A stretch of 64,000 bases of DNA. It comes from Marinobacter mangrovi (GTDB lineage Bacteria; Pseudomonadota; Gammaproteobacteria; Pseudomonadales; Oleiphilaceae). Below the pieces are notes generated by a model that did not search any database, was not told the DNA's origin, and was given only the letters and a program-made list of their open reading frames with translations. Both the position numbers and the translations under genes were made by a program. Positions within the stretch are counted from its first letter, which is position 1; each line of letters begins with the position of its first letter. This document shows, in pieces, positions 9,227 through 18,131 of this stretch. Location: the NCBI RefSeq assembly GCF_016798325.1, contig NZ_JAERVO010000002.1, positions 434,001 through 498,000 on the forward strand, written 5' to 3'.

Positions 9227-9824
9227 GGCGGGGATCCAGGCGTTGCATCTGTCGGTCATGCACCCGGGACAGGATCAGCAGCGCGATAATGGCTCCGCTT
9301 AAGCACCAAAGCATGTCGGATTGGGTGTCCCACACGTAGCCCTGGGTGCCCAGGAACGCTTCAGCATCCTGTCCGCTGGCCAACGCCACCCACCATTCGA
9401 TCAGCTCATAGAAGGCGCTCAGCGCCAGACAGAAGCAAACCACGAAGAAGCTGGTCCAGGCGCCCGGGCGAATCACTTCGCGCCGCACAACGATTTCCCG
9501 CGCGATCATCGCCGGCACGAAGCCCTGGGCAAAATGGCCCAGTTTGTCGTAGTTGTTGCGTTCCCAGCCAAAGGCATCGCCCAGCCAGTCGAACAGCGGC
9601 ACCTCGGCATAGGTGTAATGCCCGCCGACCATCAGGATGATGCAATGGATGAGGATCAGGCCGTAGAGGAGTGGCGTTAGCGGGAAACGTTTGCGGGTGA
9701 CGGCCAGGGCGACGGCGCCGATCACCGCCGGAAGCACTTCCAGGACCCAGGTCATGCGGTCGGTCGGCTGAATACCGGACCAGATCAACACCGCCGCAAA
9801 AATTGCCGTCCACGCGTACATCAT
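9213..9824 (-). CDS. DUF2238 (YjdF-like) inner membrane protein
   Basis: Integral membrane protein of 203 aa with about six hydrophobic segments and the family core: HYTYAEVPLFDWL, NNYDKLGHFAQGFVPAMIARE and FYELIEWWVALASG, ending in QGYVWDTQSDMLWCLSGA. These match the DUF2238/YjdF family of unknown biochemical function. Its 3-prime end overlaps the end of the convergent BLUF gene. Confidence 0.88.
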   Translation of the reverse strand: MMYAWTAIFAAVLIWSGIQPTDRMTWVLEVLPAVIGAVALAVTRKRFPLTPLLYGLILIHCIILMVGGHYTYAEVPLFDWLGDAFGWERNNYDKLGHFAQGFVPAMIAREIVVRREVIRPGAWTSFFVVCFCLALSAFYELIEWWVALASGQDAEAFLGTQGYVWDTQSDMLWCLSGAIIALLILSRVHDRQMQRLDPRLKTG

Positions 9825-9883
9825 GTGCGTTTACTCTCCCTGTCTATAAATATCATCGATGGAGGAGCATAACCGATATTGAT

Positions 9884-9912
9884 TTGCCTCATCCTGTCAA
9901 TCGCATTAGCTT
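9884..9912 (+). promoter_or_regulatory. Putative sigma70 promoter of the quinone oxidoreductase gene
   Basis: TTGCCT (9884-9889) and TAGCTT (9907-9912) are separated by 17 bases and lie 45 bases upstream of the ATG at 9957, which also has an AAGAGAGGA ribosome site. The match to consensus is moderate. Confidence 0.4.
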
Positions 9913-9956
9913 GACGACATCCATTCGTTGAAGCAATCACAACAAGAGAGGACATC

Positions 9957-10934
9957 ATGCGCGCCATCCTGTGTAAGGAATATGGCCCGGCTGACACGCT
10001 GGTCATCGAAGATGTGACATCCCCCGAAGCCAAGGGCAGTGGCGTCAAGATTCGCGTGAAGGCGGCCGGTCTCAACTTCCCGGACACCCTGATTATCGAA
10101 GGCAAGTACCAGCTCAAGCCCAACATGCCGTTTTCACCGGGCGGTGAGATGGCCGGGGAAGTGATGGACGTCGGTGAAAAAGTCACTCGCTTCAAGCCCG
10201 GCGACCGCGTGATGGGGCTGACCGGGTTCGGTGCCTTCGCCGAGGAAATCGTAGCCGCCGAAGCCAACCTGCTGCCCGTTCCCGATGGCATGAGCGATGA
10301 AGAAGCCGCCGCCTTTACCATGGTGTACGGCACCTCCTATCACGCCCTCAAGCAGCGCGCCAACATCCAGCCGGGCGAGACCCTGCTGGTTCTGGGTGCC
10401 AGCGGTGGCGTGGGCCTGGCGACGGTGGAGTTGGGCAAGGCCATGGGCGCCCACGTGATCGCCGCGGCCAGCAGCGCCGAGAAGCTGGCCATCGCCAAAG
10501 AGGCGGGTGCTGACGAACTGATCAACTATTCCGAAGAGCCGCTGAAAGAGACGGTCAAGAAGCTGACCAACAACAAGGGCGTGGACGTGATCTACGACCC
10601 GGTGGGCGGTGATTTCACCGAACAGGCCCTGCGTGCCATGGCCTGGAACGGTCGTCACCTTGTCATCGGCTTCGCTGCGGGCGACATTCCGAAAGTGCCC
10701 GCGAACCTGACCCTGCTGAAAGGCTGCGCCTTGATCGGCGTCTTCTGGGGTAACTTCACCCGGATGGAGCCGGACGTCAGCGCCCAGAACATGATGGATC
10801 TGCTGAAGCTCTATGGCGAAGGCAAGATCAAGCCGAAGATCAGCGAGACGTTTGCGTTCGAGGATTATGTGGGTGCGCTGAACGCGCTGACCGGGCGCAA
10901 GGCGACGGGTAAGGTCGTTCTCAAAGTCGGCTGA
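9957..10934 (+). CDS. NAD(P)H:quinone oxidoreductase, MDR superfamily
   Basis: Zinc-free medium-chain dehydrogenase/reductase of 325 aa, in the quinone oxidoreductase (QOR) group. The N-terminal GroES-like half contains FPDTLIIEGKYQ and PFSPGGEMAGEV, and the Rossmann half has the nucleotide loop LGASGGVGLATVELGKAMGA at about residues 148-167. The cysteine and histidine zinc ligands of alcohol dehydrogenases are absent. The C-terminal TGRKATGKVVLKVG is typical. Related enzymes reduce quinones or enones. It is transcribed alone towards the atu cluster, from which palindromic repeats separate it. Confidence 0.9.
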   Translation: MRAILCKEYGPADTLVIEDVTSPEAKGSGVKIRVKAAGLNFPDTLIIEGKYQLKPNMPFSPGGEMAGEVMDVGEKVTRFKPGDRVMGLTGFGAFAEEIVAAEANLLPVPDGMSDEEAAAFTMVYGTSYHALKQRANIQPGETLLVLGASGGVGLATVELGKAMGAHVIAAASSAEKLAIAKEAGADELINYSEEPLKETVKKLTNNKGVDVIYDPVGGDFTEQALRAMAWNGRHLVIGFAAGDIPKVPANLTLLKGCALIGVFWGNFTRMEPDVSAQNMMDLLKLYGEGKIKPKISETFAFEDYVGALNALTGRKATGKVVLKVG

Positions 10935-10945
10935 GCTGTGAGGTT

Positions 10946-10973
10946 GTGACCGTATCGCTCGACCTGCGGTCAC
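10946..10973 (+). terminator. Possible terminator hairpin after the quinone oxidoreductase gene
   Basis: Perfect 7-base arms GTGACCG and CGGTCAC enclose a 14-base loop and are followed by GATCTTT. It lies just before the first long palindromic repeat. The stem is short and the U-run poor. Confidence 0.4.
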
Positions 10974-10974
10974 G

Positions 10975-11083
10975 ATCTTTAATGTAGCCGACGCTTCAGC
11001 TTCGGAGGGCCCGTCAGGGCCCCGGGGCTACCGGGCAGGCCTGCGGCCTGCTCGGAAGCTGAAGCGTCCGCTACATTGTTTGG
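10975..11083. repeat. Long palindromic repeat, type A copy 1
   Basis: A 109-base element with 26-base arms (AATGTAGC at the left outer edge, GCTACATT at the right) that pair with only two mismatches, and a GC-rich centre with its own sub-palindromes such as GGGCCCGTCAGGGCCC. A second copy starts exactly 270 bases further on and differs at one position. The arms are closely related to the outer arms of the element at 18132-18364. It lies in the tail-to-tail junction between the quinone oxidoreductase gene and atuH. Confidence 0.93.
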
Positions 11084-11197
11084 TGAGCTTCAGGGCGGGT
11101 ATCGGGCTTTCCCATTATCGCGGACATGCCTGACCATGGAATCTCAGAAACCGGTCTGGCGCCCTCTGGATTGAATGAAATGGGCCGTAAACCCGGC

Positions 11198-11228
11198 TTG
11201 TTGGGCTTCCTGCGTCAGCCCAACCTAC
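11198..11228. repeat. Repeat type B, single right arm
   Basis: A 31-base segment (TTGTTGGGCTTCC at one end, CAGCCCAACCTAC at the other) identical base for base to the right arm of the element at 33326-33488. Weaker similarity continues about 90 bases to the left (around 11110-11197), for example ATCG-GGACATGC and the GTGAACCC/GTAAACCC stretch, so this is a copy of the type B element lacking its left arm, lodged between the two type A copies. Confidence 0.85.
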
Positions 11229-11244
11229 GATACTTGCGGTTACC

Positions 11245-11353
11245 ATCTTTAATGTAGCCGACGCTTCAGCTTCGGAGGGCCCGTCAGGGCCCCGGGTCTA
11301 CCGGGCAGGCCTGCGGCCTGCTCGGAAGCTGAAGCGTCCGCTACATTGTTTGG
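11245..11353. repeat. Long palindromic repeat, type A copy 2
   Basis: Nearly perfect duplicate of the element at 10975-11083: same 109-base length, a single difference (G to T in the central CCCCGGGGCTACC region). Its right edge lies 22 bases from the stop codon of atuH. Such an element would form a long hairpin in the transcript of either flanking gene. Confidence 0.93.
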
Positions 11354-11375
11354 CGAACTCCAGTGTTGTCGCCCT

Positions 11376-13208
11376 TTAAAAAGGGACCTCCCCACCATCA
11401 ATCCGCTTCACCAGCGCTTCGTCGACCAGCGTGTACCCTTTATCTCTCGGCAACCAGGCATACACCCGCTCGCCCGGCCGATCCACGGAATACCCGGCTT
11501 TTTTCAAATCCACTTTCTTGTATTTGAACGTGCCGGTCTTCTCGATGGCAGAGGTCACGCGGACAAATACCGGAATCGCATAGGGCGGCAGATTGTCCTG
11601 CAGGTAGCGGAACAGTCGGTCGATGTCGAAGCTCTCGACGCTGCTGTCCTGCGGAACCAGTGTCACCATACCCGCCTTGCCGTTGGTTCCTGGAATTTCC
11701 ACGCCATAGACGATGGCCTCCTCGGCCAGTCCGGATTCGTCAATGATGTTTTCCACTTCGGTGGTGGAGACGTTCTCGCCCTTCCAGCGGAAGGTGTCGC
11801 CCATGCGATCGACGAACTGCAGGTGGCGGCAGCCGATTTCCTTGAGGACGTCGCCGGTGTTGAACCAGGCGTCGCCCTTCTTGAAGACATCCCGCAGGAT
11901 GGATTTTTCCGTGGCTTCCTTCTGGGTGTAGCCCTCGAATGACCACTTGGCGGTGATTTCACCCAGCAGCAGTCCGGGCTCGCCGGACTTGACCTTCTCC
12001 ATGCGGCCCTTGGCGTTGCGGATCGGGTCGCGGGTGCCTTCATGGTATTTCACCAGGGCGTAAGGCGCCGTCGAGAAGCCAACGGTGTTTTCCATGTTGA
12101 AGAAGTTGCTGAAACCGATGTTGCCCTCGCTGGAGGCATAGAGTTCCGCTACCGTCTCGATACCAAAGCGCTCCTTGAAGGGTTTCCAGATCGACGGCCG
12201 CAGGCCATTGCCAATCATCTTGGTCAGCGTGTGATTACGGTCGTTCGGACTGGCCGGCTGGTTCAGCAGGTAGCGGCAGAGTTCCCCCACATAGCCGAAC
12301 GTGGTGGCGCCGTAGCGACGGATGTCGTCCCAGAACGCGCTGGCGGAGAACTTGCGGCGCACGGCGATGGCGGAACCACCGGACAGGACCGAGCCCCAGC
12401 AAACCAGCAGCGCAGTGGCGTGGTAGAGGGGTAGGGTGCAATACAGCACGTCCTGCGGCCCCATGTTCAGGGTCATCAGTCCGAAACCGCCGTAGGCCTT
12501 GATGAACTTGCGGTGGGACCCCGGGGCCGCCTTGGGCAGGCCGGTGGTGCCGGAGGTGTAGATGTAGACGGCGGTATCACCGAGTTTCGGACGATCCTTC
12601 ACCGTCAGGTTGTCGCCCCGGTAAGCACTCACTTGCTCGGCAAGGTTGATGTAGCCCTGTGGCGTGGTGCCGAAGTCTTTCAGCGAGTCCGTATCGGGCA
12701 TAAACAGGTATGGGTGGTCGTGACCCAGGGCCACCTCCTCGCGCACGCCTTCAAAGGTATCGACCAGCTCTTCACCCACCACAATCATCCGGGGCGAGAT
12801 CAGGTTGATGCTGTGGGCCAGTACCTTGCCTTTCTGGGAGGTGTTCAGCATCGCGCAGGCCACGCCGATCTTGGCGGCGCCGGCCACCATGGCCAACAGT
12901 TCCGGCCGGTTCTCGAGGAAGATGGCAATGCTGTCGCCCCGGGTCAGGCCCGCCGCGCGCAGGTAGTGTGCGATGCGATTGGCCCAGGCGTTGAACTCGG
13001 TGTAGGTCAGGCGCCGGTCGTCGTACAGGACCGCCGGACGGGTCCCGTACTTTTCGGCGTTGTGCTCGATCAGGGTGCCGAGGGTCAGCTCCTTCTGGTC
13101 ATTCTTGATGGAGTAGTAGTAGAGCCCCTTGGCGATGGCTGGTGCCCGGCGGACCACGCCGGGCAGTTGTCGGGCAATGTCACGTACTGAGATGGTGTCT
13201 TGGCTCAT
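11376..13208 (-). CDS. atuH: Long-chain acyl-CoA synthetase, FATP type (AtuH)
   Basis: AMP-forming acyl-CoA synthetase of 610 aa in the FATP/very-long-chain group. The ATP loop is YTSGTTGLPKAA (about residue 206), the FATP-type motif LYASSEGNIGF follows, then FNTGDVLKEIG and the fatty-acid synthetase signature DRMGDTFRWKGENVSTTEVE. It is the last gene of the cluster, 57 bases after atuG, matching PA2893 in P. aeruginosa. Its expected role is to activate citronellic or geranic acid to the CoA ester before carboxylation, but the actual substrate has to be inferred. Downstream lies the palindromic repeat pair. Confidence 0.87.
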   Translation of the reverse strand: MSQDTISVRDIARQLPGVVRRAPAIAKGLYYYSIKNDQKELTLGTLIEHNAEKYGTRPAVLYDDRRLTYTEFNAWANRIAHYLRAAGLTRGDSIAIFLENRPELLAMVAGAAKIGVACAMLNTSQKGKVLAHSINLISPRMIVVGEELVDTFEGVREEVALGHDHPYLFMPDTDSLKDFGTTPQGYINLAEQVSAYRGDNLTVKDRPKLGDTAVYIYTSGTTGLPKAAPGSHRKFIKAYGGFGLMTLNMGPQDVLYCTLPLYHATALLVCWGSVLSGGSAIAVRRKFSASAFWDDIRRYGATTFGYVGELCRYLLNQPASPNDRNHTLTKMIGNGLRPSIWKPFKERFGIETVAELYASSEGNIGFSNFFNMENTVGFSTAPYALVKYHEGTRDPIRNAKGRMEKVKSGEPGLLLGEITAKWSFEGYTQKEATEKSILRDVFKKGDAWFNTGDVLKEIGCRHLQFVDRMGDTFRWKGENVSTTEVENIIDESGLAEEAIVYGVEIPGTNGKAGMVTLVPQDSSVESFDIDRLFRYLQDNLPPYAIPVFVRVTSAIEKTGTFKYKKVDLKKAGYSVDRPGERVYAWLPRDKGYTLVDEALVKRIDGGEVPF

Positions 13209-13265
13209 GCGTCGTTCCGTGCGTCTTATTATGAAAAACAGACTCCGGACCGACAGCCCGAAGTT

Positions 13266-14090
13266 CTAATCGAGAAACAGATCCGGCAGCAGCGGCTTGT
13301 CGCCGGGCGCGTATCGATAACCTTCAAAGTCCGAGACCCCGGCCCGGCGCAGCACATCCTCGTCGATCAGCGCCTGGCCGGTCAGCGTATCGGCGCTGTG
13401 GCCCAGGATCGTCACCGCTGCATCGGCCATGATGTCCGGCTTGCGCCCCTGCGCCATCATTGCGGCGCCGCCCACTTCAAACTCGATAGCCGCCGTCGAG
13501 ATCAGGGTCTTCGGCCACAGGGCATTTACCGCAATGCCATAGGGCCGGAATTCTTCGGCCATGCCGAGCGTCAGCATGGTCATGGCGTATTTTGTGGTCG
13601 TGTAGGCGCCGTATTGTGCGAACCATTTCGGTGCCAGGTTGATCGGCGGCGACAGACTCAGAATATGCCCGCTCCCGGATTGCTTGAGCCAGGGCAGGGC
13701 AGCCTGGGAACAGGTAAAGACGGCCCTGGCGTTGACCTCGTGCATCAGGTCGTAGCGCCGCACCGGCAGTTTTTCGACGCCCTGCAGGCGAATGGCACCG
13801 GCGTTGTTGACCAGGGCATCAATGCCCCCGAAATGTTTACCCGCCTCGTCGATCCGTTCCCGGACCAGCGTCTCATCGCGGACATCCAGCACCAGCGGCA
13901 GTGCCCGGCCGCCGGCCGCCTCGATTTCCCCGGCGACGGTATGAATCGTCCCCGGCAGTTTCGGGTGCGGTTTGTCCGACTTGGCGCCGATCACCACGTT
14001 GGCGCCTTCCCGGGCGCAGGCCAGGGCAATCGCCCGGCCAATGCCCCGACTGCCGCCGGTAATGAATACGGTCTTGCCTTGCATGCTCAT
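13266..14090 (-). CDS. atuG: Short-chain dehydrogenase (AtuG)
   Basis: Classical NAD(P)-dependent SDR of 274 aa. The cofactor loop FITGGSRGIGRAIALA is at the N-terminus and the catalytic YTTTK follows a serine in HILSLSPP. It resembles the hydroxysteroid-dehydrogenase-like-2 (HSDL2) group. Its start codon overlaps the atuF stop codon as ATGA, so translation is coupled. In P. aeruginosa atuG occupies the same place between atuF and atuH; the proposed role is oxidation of citronellol or geraniol-derived intermediates, not proven by this sequence. Confidence 0.87.
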   Translation of the reverse strand: MSMQGKTVFITGGSRGIGRAIALACAREGANVVIGAKSDKPHPKLPGTIHTVAGEIEAAGGRALPLVLDVRDETLVRERIDEAGKHFGGIDALVNNAGAIRLQGVEKLPVRRYDLMHEVNARAVFTCSQAALPWLKQSGSGHILSLSPPINLAPKWFAQYGAYTTTKYAMTMLTLGMAEEFRPYGIAVNALWPKTLISTAAIEFEVGGAAMMAQGRKPDIMADAAVTILGHSADTLTGQALIDEDVLRRAGVSDFEGYRYAPGDKPLLPDLFLD

Positions 14091-16078
14091 GCCGTGGCTC
14101 CTTCGTTGGATGCGTCGTCGCTGGTGAGTTCGACCAGCAGCTGGCGGCGTTTGACTTGGTTGCCCGCGCTGACGTGGACCCGGGCAATTTCACCGTCCCG
14201 TTCCGCCACCAGTGGGTGCTCCATTTTCATGGCTTCCAGCACCACCAGCGTATCACCCCGTTTCACGGCCTGTCCGGCCTCGGCGCGCACATCGATAATG
14301 GCACCATCCATGGAGGCCAACACCCGGTCCGATGCACTGCCTTCAAGGGTCAACGCGGGCGCGTGGGTCACGTCGCACACATGCAGACTCCGGCTGAGCT
14401 GCTGCAAATATAGGTGATCGCCGTCAGAGTGATATTGGCAACGCTGACGAACGCCATTGTCGATATAGTCCAGCTCCGTCCCGTTTATGGCCACAATCTC
14501 CAGCGTCAGTCGGGCGTCGCCCTGAATCACATCCACCGTTCCGCCACTTTGCCACTGCAGGGCCAGTTCGTGGTGAGTGTCGCCCGTGGCCAGGCGAAAC
14601 GGCAGAGGGGTGGGCAGGCTGTTGCTCCAGCGGCCTCCGGTCTCGCCGGCCCGGTGGGCAAAGACGACCGCAGCCAGGGCCAGCTCGGTGAGGGAGGGAG
14701 GCGCTGCTTTCAGACTCGGGTCATCCGCGAAATCTTTTTCCAGGAAGGCCGTCGTGGCTTCCCCGGCAGCAAAGCCAGGGTGACCGAGGATGTGACTCAG
14801 GAACGAGCGGTTGGTGGTTATGCCCATCACGCGGGTGTCTTCCAGGGCCCGTCGCAGCCGACGAATGGCGTCGGTGCGGGTGCTACCGTAGGCGATCACC
14901 TTGGCCAGCATGGGGTCGTAGAAGGGCGTGATGGTATCGCCGGTCTGCACGCCGCTGTCGTAGCGAACGCCGTCTACCGGGGCGGGCGAGTAGTCGGCCA
15001 GTGTCCCGGTCTGCGGCATGAACTGGTCGGCCGGATCTTCGGCGTACAGGCGCACCTCGACCGCATGACCGGTGAGGGTCACGTCGGCCTGCTGCAACGG
15101 CAGTTCGGCGCCCTCGGCCACCTTCAGTTGCCAGTGCACCAGGTCCTGGCCGGTGATCAACTCCGTGACGGGGTGTTCCACCTGCAGCCGCGTGTTCATT
15201 TCCAGAAAGTAGAAGTGGCGCTCCCGGTCCACCAGAAACTCGACGGTCCCGGCGCCCACGTAGTGGCACGCTTTCGCGGCCTGGACGGCGGCCTCGCCCA
15301 TAGCAGCCCGCAGCTCCGGCGTCATGAACGGCGACGGGGCCTCTTCCACCACCTTCTGATGGCGGCGCTGGATGGAACAGTCCCGTTCACCGAGGTGGAT
15401 GACGTTGCCGTGGGTGTCGGCAAAGACCTGGATTTCAATGTGGCGCGGCTCGATCACGGCCTTTTCCAGGATCAGCTCATCGTCTCCGAAGGCGTTCTTG
15501 GCCTCCGAGCGGGCACGCTGGATCTGGTTGGCCAGTTCGTCGGGCTTTTGAACGAGGCGCATGCCCCGCCCGCCGCCGCCGGCGGAGGCTTTGATCATCA
15601 CCGGAAAACCGACGGATTCGGCCGCCTGACAGAGCGCGTCGTCACTGGCGCCGGCTTCCTCAAAGCCGGGCACCACGGGCACACCGGCCTCCTGCATCGC
15701 CACCTTGGAGCGGCGTTTGCTGCCCATCAGCTCAATGGCGGATGCGGGCGGACCGATAAAGGTCACACCGGCGTCGGCACAGGCTTCGGCAAAGCCGGCG
15801 TTTTCCGAAAGAAAACCGTACCCCGGATGGATGGCGTCGGCGCCGGTGCGCCGGGCAGCCTCCAGGATGGCCTCGGCGTTGAGGTAGGACGCATTGACGG
15901 CCGCCGGTCCGATGCGAACAGCCTCGTCTGCGAGGCGGACGTGCAGGGCATGGGCGTCGGCGTCGCTGTAGACCGCGACCGTACGGTATCCCTGGGCTTT
16001 GGCGGTACGCAGGACCCGCACGGCAATTTCGCCCCGGTTGGCGATCAGGATCTTGTGGATCATGGCCGGATTCCTCAT
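14087..16078 (-). CDS. atuF: Geranyl-CoA carboxylase, biotin-containing alpha subunit
   Basis: Biotin carboxylase plus biotin carrier subunit of 663 aa. The chain begins with IHKILIANRGEIAVRV, holds the ATP-grasp domain with SAGGGGRGMRLV and FLEMNTRLQVEHPVTE, and ends with a biotinyl domain whose EAMKMEH places the biotinylated lysine at K618. With AtuC it would carboxylate cis-geranyl-CoA to isohexenylglutaconyl-CoA. The same architecture occurs in methylcrotonyl- and propionyl-CoA carboxylases, so the substrate is assigned from the conserved atu gene order. The start overlaps the atuE stop by four bases (ATGA). Confidence 0.92.
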   Translation of the reverse strand: MRNPAMIHKILIANRGEIAVRVLRTAKAQGYRTVAVYSDADAHALHVRLADEAVRIGPAAVNASYLNAEAILEAARRTGADAIHPGYGFLSENAGFAEACADAGVTFIGPPASAIELMGSKRRSKVAMQEAGVPVVPGFEEAGASDDALCQAAESVGFPVMIKASAGGGGRGMRLVQKPDELANQIQRARSEAKNAFGDDELILEKAVIEPRHIEIQVFADTHGNVIHLGERDCSIQRRHQKVVEEAPSPFMTPELRAAMGEAAVQAAKACHYVGAGTVEFLVDRERHFYFLEMNTRLQVEHPVTELITGQDLVHWQLKVAEGAELPLQQADVTLTGHAVEVRLYAEDPADQFMPQTGTLADYSPAPVDGVRYDSGVQTGDTITPFYDPMLAKVIAYGSTRTDAIRRLRRALEDTRVMGITTNRSFLSHILGHPGFAAGEATTAFLEKDFADDPSLKAAPPSLTELALAAVVFAHRAGETGGRWSNSLPTPLPFRLATGDTHHELALQWQSGGTVDVIQGDARLTLEIVAINGTELDYIDNGVRQRCQYHSDGDHLYLQQLSRSLHVCDVTHAPALTLEGSASDRVLASMDGAIIDVRAEAGQAVKRGDTLVVLEAMKMEHPLVAERDGEIARVHVSAGNQVKRRQLLVELTSDDASNEGATA

Positions 16079-16899
16079 GGCGTGTCGTCGGTTTTCGCCC
16101 AGGCGGGCGGCCGTTTCTGCATGAAGGCCATCGTGCCTTCAGCGCCTTCCTCGCCCCGGACTGCGTCGGCAAATTGCTGTGCGGCGTCGTCGAGCAGACT
16201 GGGCATGGGTTCGTGACCGACCCGATGCAGCAGCGCCTTGGTTGCCGCCGTTGCGCGCGGAGCGCAGCGAATCAGGCTGGCAATGGCGTCGTCGAGCGCA
16301 CGATCCAGGGCGTCGTCGCTCTCAACCACGCTGTGCACCAGACCCAGACGGCAAGCCTCGTGGCCATCGACTTTCAACCCCAGTAAGGCAAGGCGACGAG
16401 CCTGGGTGAGGCCGATGCGTTCCACCACGAACGGTGCAATCTGGGCCGGAATGATGCCCAAGCTGGTTTCGGGCATGGCGAACTTTGCCGTATCCCGGGC
16501 CAGCGCCAGATCACTGACGCAGGCCAGCCCGAAGCCGCCGCCCATAACCGCGCCCTCAAGAATGGCAATCACCACTTGCGGGGCGGTGTTGACGGTTTCG
16601 ATCAGTCGGCCGAAGGCGCGATTCAGATCGCGGAAGGGATCGGCGTCGCCGGTGGCCTTCTGGGACCGTGCCGCCGCCATGTCGCGGATGTCGCCGCCGG
16701 CGCAGAAATGGCCACCGGCGCCGCGCAGAACCACACAACGGATGTCGGCGTCGGTCGCGATGGATTCGAAGACGGCGGCCATTTCCCGGACCATCGCCAG
16801 ACTCATGGCGTTGCGAGCGTCCGGACGATTCAACGTCAGGTGAAGCACCGGCCCCCGTTGATCGAGGGCCAGAGTGTCGCAGTCGGGCAGTGTCGTCAT
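16075..16899 (-). CDS. atuE: Isohexenylglutaconyl-CoA hydratase (enoyl-CoA hydratase family)
   Basis: Crotonase-fold protein of 274 aa. The N-terminal LNRPDARNAMSLAMVREM, the oxyanion-hole segments RGAGGHFCAGGDIRDMA and EGAVMGGGFGLACVSDL, and TSLGIIPAQIAPFV are typical enoyl-CoA hydratase motifs. In the Atu pathway this enzyme hydrates isohexenylglutaconyl-CoA after the carboxylase step. Start and stop are tightly packed: four bases after atuD and overlapping atuF by four. The specific assignment rests on cluster position; LiuC of leucine breakdown would look similar. Confidence 0.9.
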   Translation of the reverse strand: MTTLPDCDTLALDQRGPVLHLTLNRPDARNAMSLAMVREMAAVFESIATDADIRCVVLRGAGGHFCAGGDIRDMAAARSQKATGDADPFRDLNRAFGRLIETVNTAPQVVIAILEGAVMGGGFGLACVSDLALARDTAKFAMPETSLGIIPAQIAPFVVERIGLTQARRLALLGLKVDGHEACRLGLVHSVVESDDALDRALDDAIASLIRCAPRATAATKALLHRVGHEPMPSLLDDAAQQFADAVRGEEGAEGTMAFMQKRPPAWAKTDDTP

Positions 16900-16903
16900 G
16901 GGA

Positions 16904-18064
16904 TCAGTCCTTGCGCTTGCCGGGCAGGATGCCCATCAGCTTGCAGATGATGCCCAGCATGATTTCGTCGGCACCGCCGCCGATGGACACCAGGCGGACA
17001 TCGCGGAAGGCGCGGGACAGCGGGTTGTCCCACATGTAGCCCATGCCGCCCCAGTACTGCAGGCAGCTGTCGGTGACTTCCCGGCCCAGCCGACCGGCCT
17101 TGAGCTTGGCCATGGACGCCAGGCGTGTCACATCCTTGCCCTGGATGTGCAGTTCGCAGGCCTGGTAGGTGAGGGCGCGCAGCGCTTCCACTTCGGTTTG
17201 CAGTTCGGCGAGGCGGAAGTGGATGGACTGGTTGTCGATCAGCGGCTGGCCGAAGGTCTGGCGCTCGCGGCAGTAATCGATGGTGACGTTGATGCAGTGC
17301 TCCAGCGCCTTGATGACGTTGGCCGCGCCCCACATGCGCTCTTCCTGGAACTGCACCATCTGCATCATGAAGCCGGTGCCCTCGGCGCCGATGCGGTTAC
17401 GCTGGGGCACCCGTACGTCATCGAAGAAGACCTGGGCCGTTTCGGAAGAGCGCATGCCCAGCTTGTTCAAGTGGGGGGAGAAGGAGATGCCCGGCGTGTT
17501 CATGGGCACCATGATCAGCGACTTGTTCTTGTGGGGCTTGTCGTCCGAGGTGTTGGCCAGCAGGCAGATGAAGTCGGCGCTGGGTGAGTTGGTGATCCAC
17601 ATCTTGGCGCCGTTGATGACGTAGTCGTCGCCGTCCTTGCGGGCCGTGGTTTTCATGCCCGCCACGTCGGACCCGGCGCCGACTTCGCTGACGCCGATGC
17701 AGCCGACCATTTCACCGGCGATCGCCGGCGCGAGAAATTCCCGCTTGAGTTCGTCGGAGCCGAACCGGGCCAGGGCGGGGGTGCACATGTCGGTCTGCAC
17801 GCCCACGGCCAGCGGCACGCCGCCACAATGCGCCGTACCCAGTTCTTCGGCGACCACCAGATTGTAGCTGTAGTCCAGCCCCATCCCGCCGTATTCTTCC
17901 GGCTTGTGAACGCCCAGCAGCCCCAGTTTGCCCAGCTTGCCGAACAGGTCATGGATGGGAAATTTGCCGGCTTCTTCCCATGCGTCGCAGTGGGGGTTGA
18001 TCTCCTTCTCGACGAAGTCGCGGACGGTCTTGCGCAGGGCGTCGTGTTCTTCGGTGAATAGCAT
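16904..18064 (-). CDS. atuD: Citronellyl-CoA dehydrogenase (acyl-CoA dehydrogenase family)
   Basis: FAD-dependent acyl-CoA dehydrogenase of 386 aa. Domains appear in order: helical N-terminus with LFGKLGKLGLLGVHKPEEYGG-type sequence, the middle domain with GCIGVSEVGAGSDVAGMKT and KMWITNSPSADF, and the C-terminal helical domain with RERQTFGQPLIDNQS and LQYWGGMGYMWDNPLSRAFRD. AtuD oxidises citronellyl-CoA to geranyl-CoA in P. aeruginosa. It starts a second block of the operon, separated from atuC by 317 bases that hold a nested palindrome, so it may have its own transcript level. Confidence 0.91.
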   Translation of the reverse strand: MLFTEEHDALRKTVRDFVEKEINPHCDAWEEAGKFPIHDLFGKLGKLGLLGVHKPEEYGGMGLDYSYNLVVAEELGTAHCGGVPLAVGVQTDMCTPALARFGSDELKREFLAPAIAGEMVGCIGVSEVGAGSDVAGMKTTARKDGDDYVINGAKMWITNSPSADFICLLANTSDDKPHKNKSLIMVPMNTPGISFSPHLNKLGMRSSETAQVFFDDVRVPQRNRIGAEGTGFMMQMVQFQEERMWGAANVIKALEHCINVTIDYCRERQTFGQPLIDNQSIHFRLAELQTEVEALRALTYQACELHIQGKDVTRLASMAKLKAGRLGREVTDSCLQYWGGMGYMWDNPLSRAFRDVRLVSIGGGADEIMLGIICKLMGILPGKRKD

Positions 18065-18131
18065 GTGGATTCCCTTTATTTGTATGCCTGTGGTGGCTGT
18101 TGTTCTTTGTGTTCTGTTTCTTTGTTTCTTG

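Noticed and set aside
14414-16216. A 600-codon plus-strand frame opposite atuF
   Set aside because: AtuF motifs on the minus strand are unambiguous; the reverse frame is a shadow.
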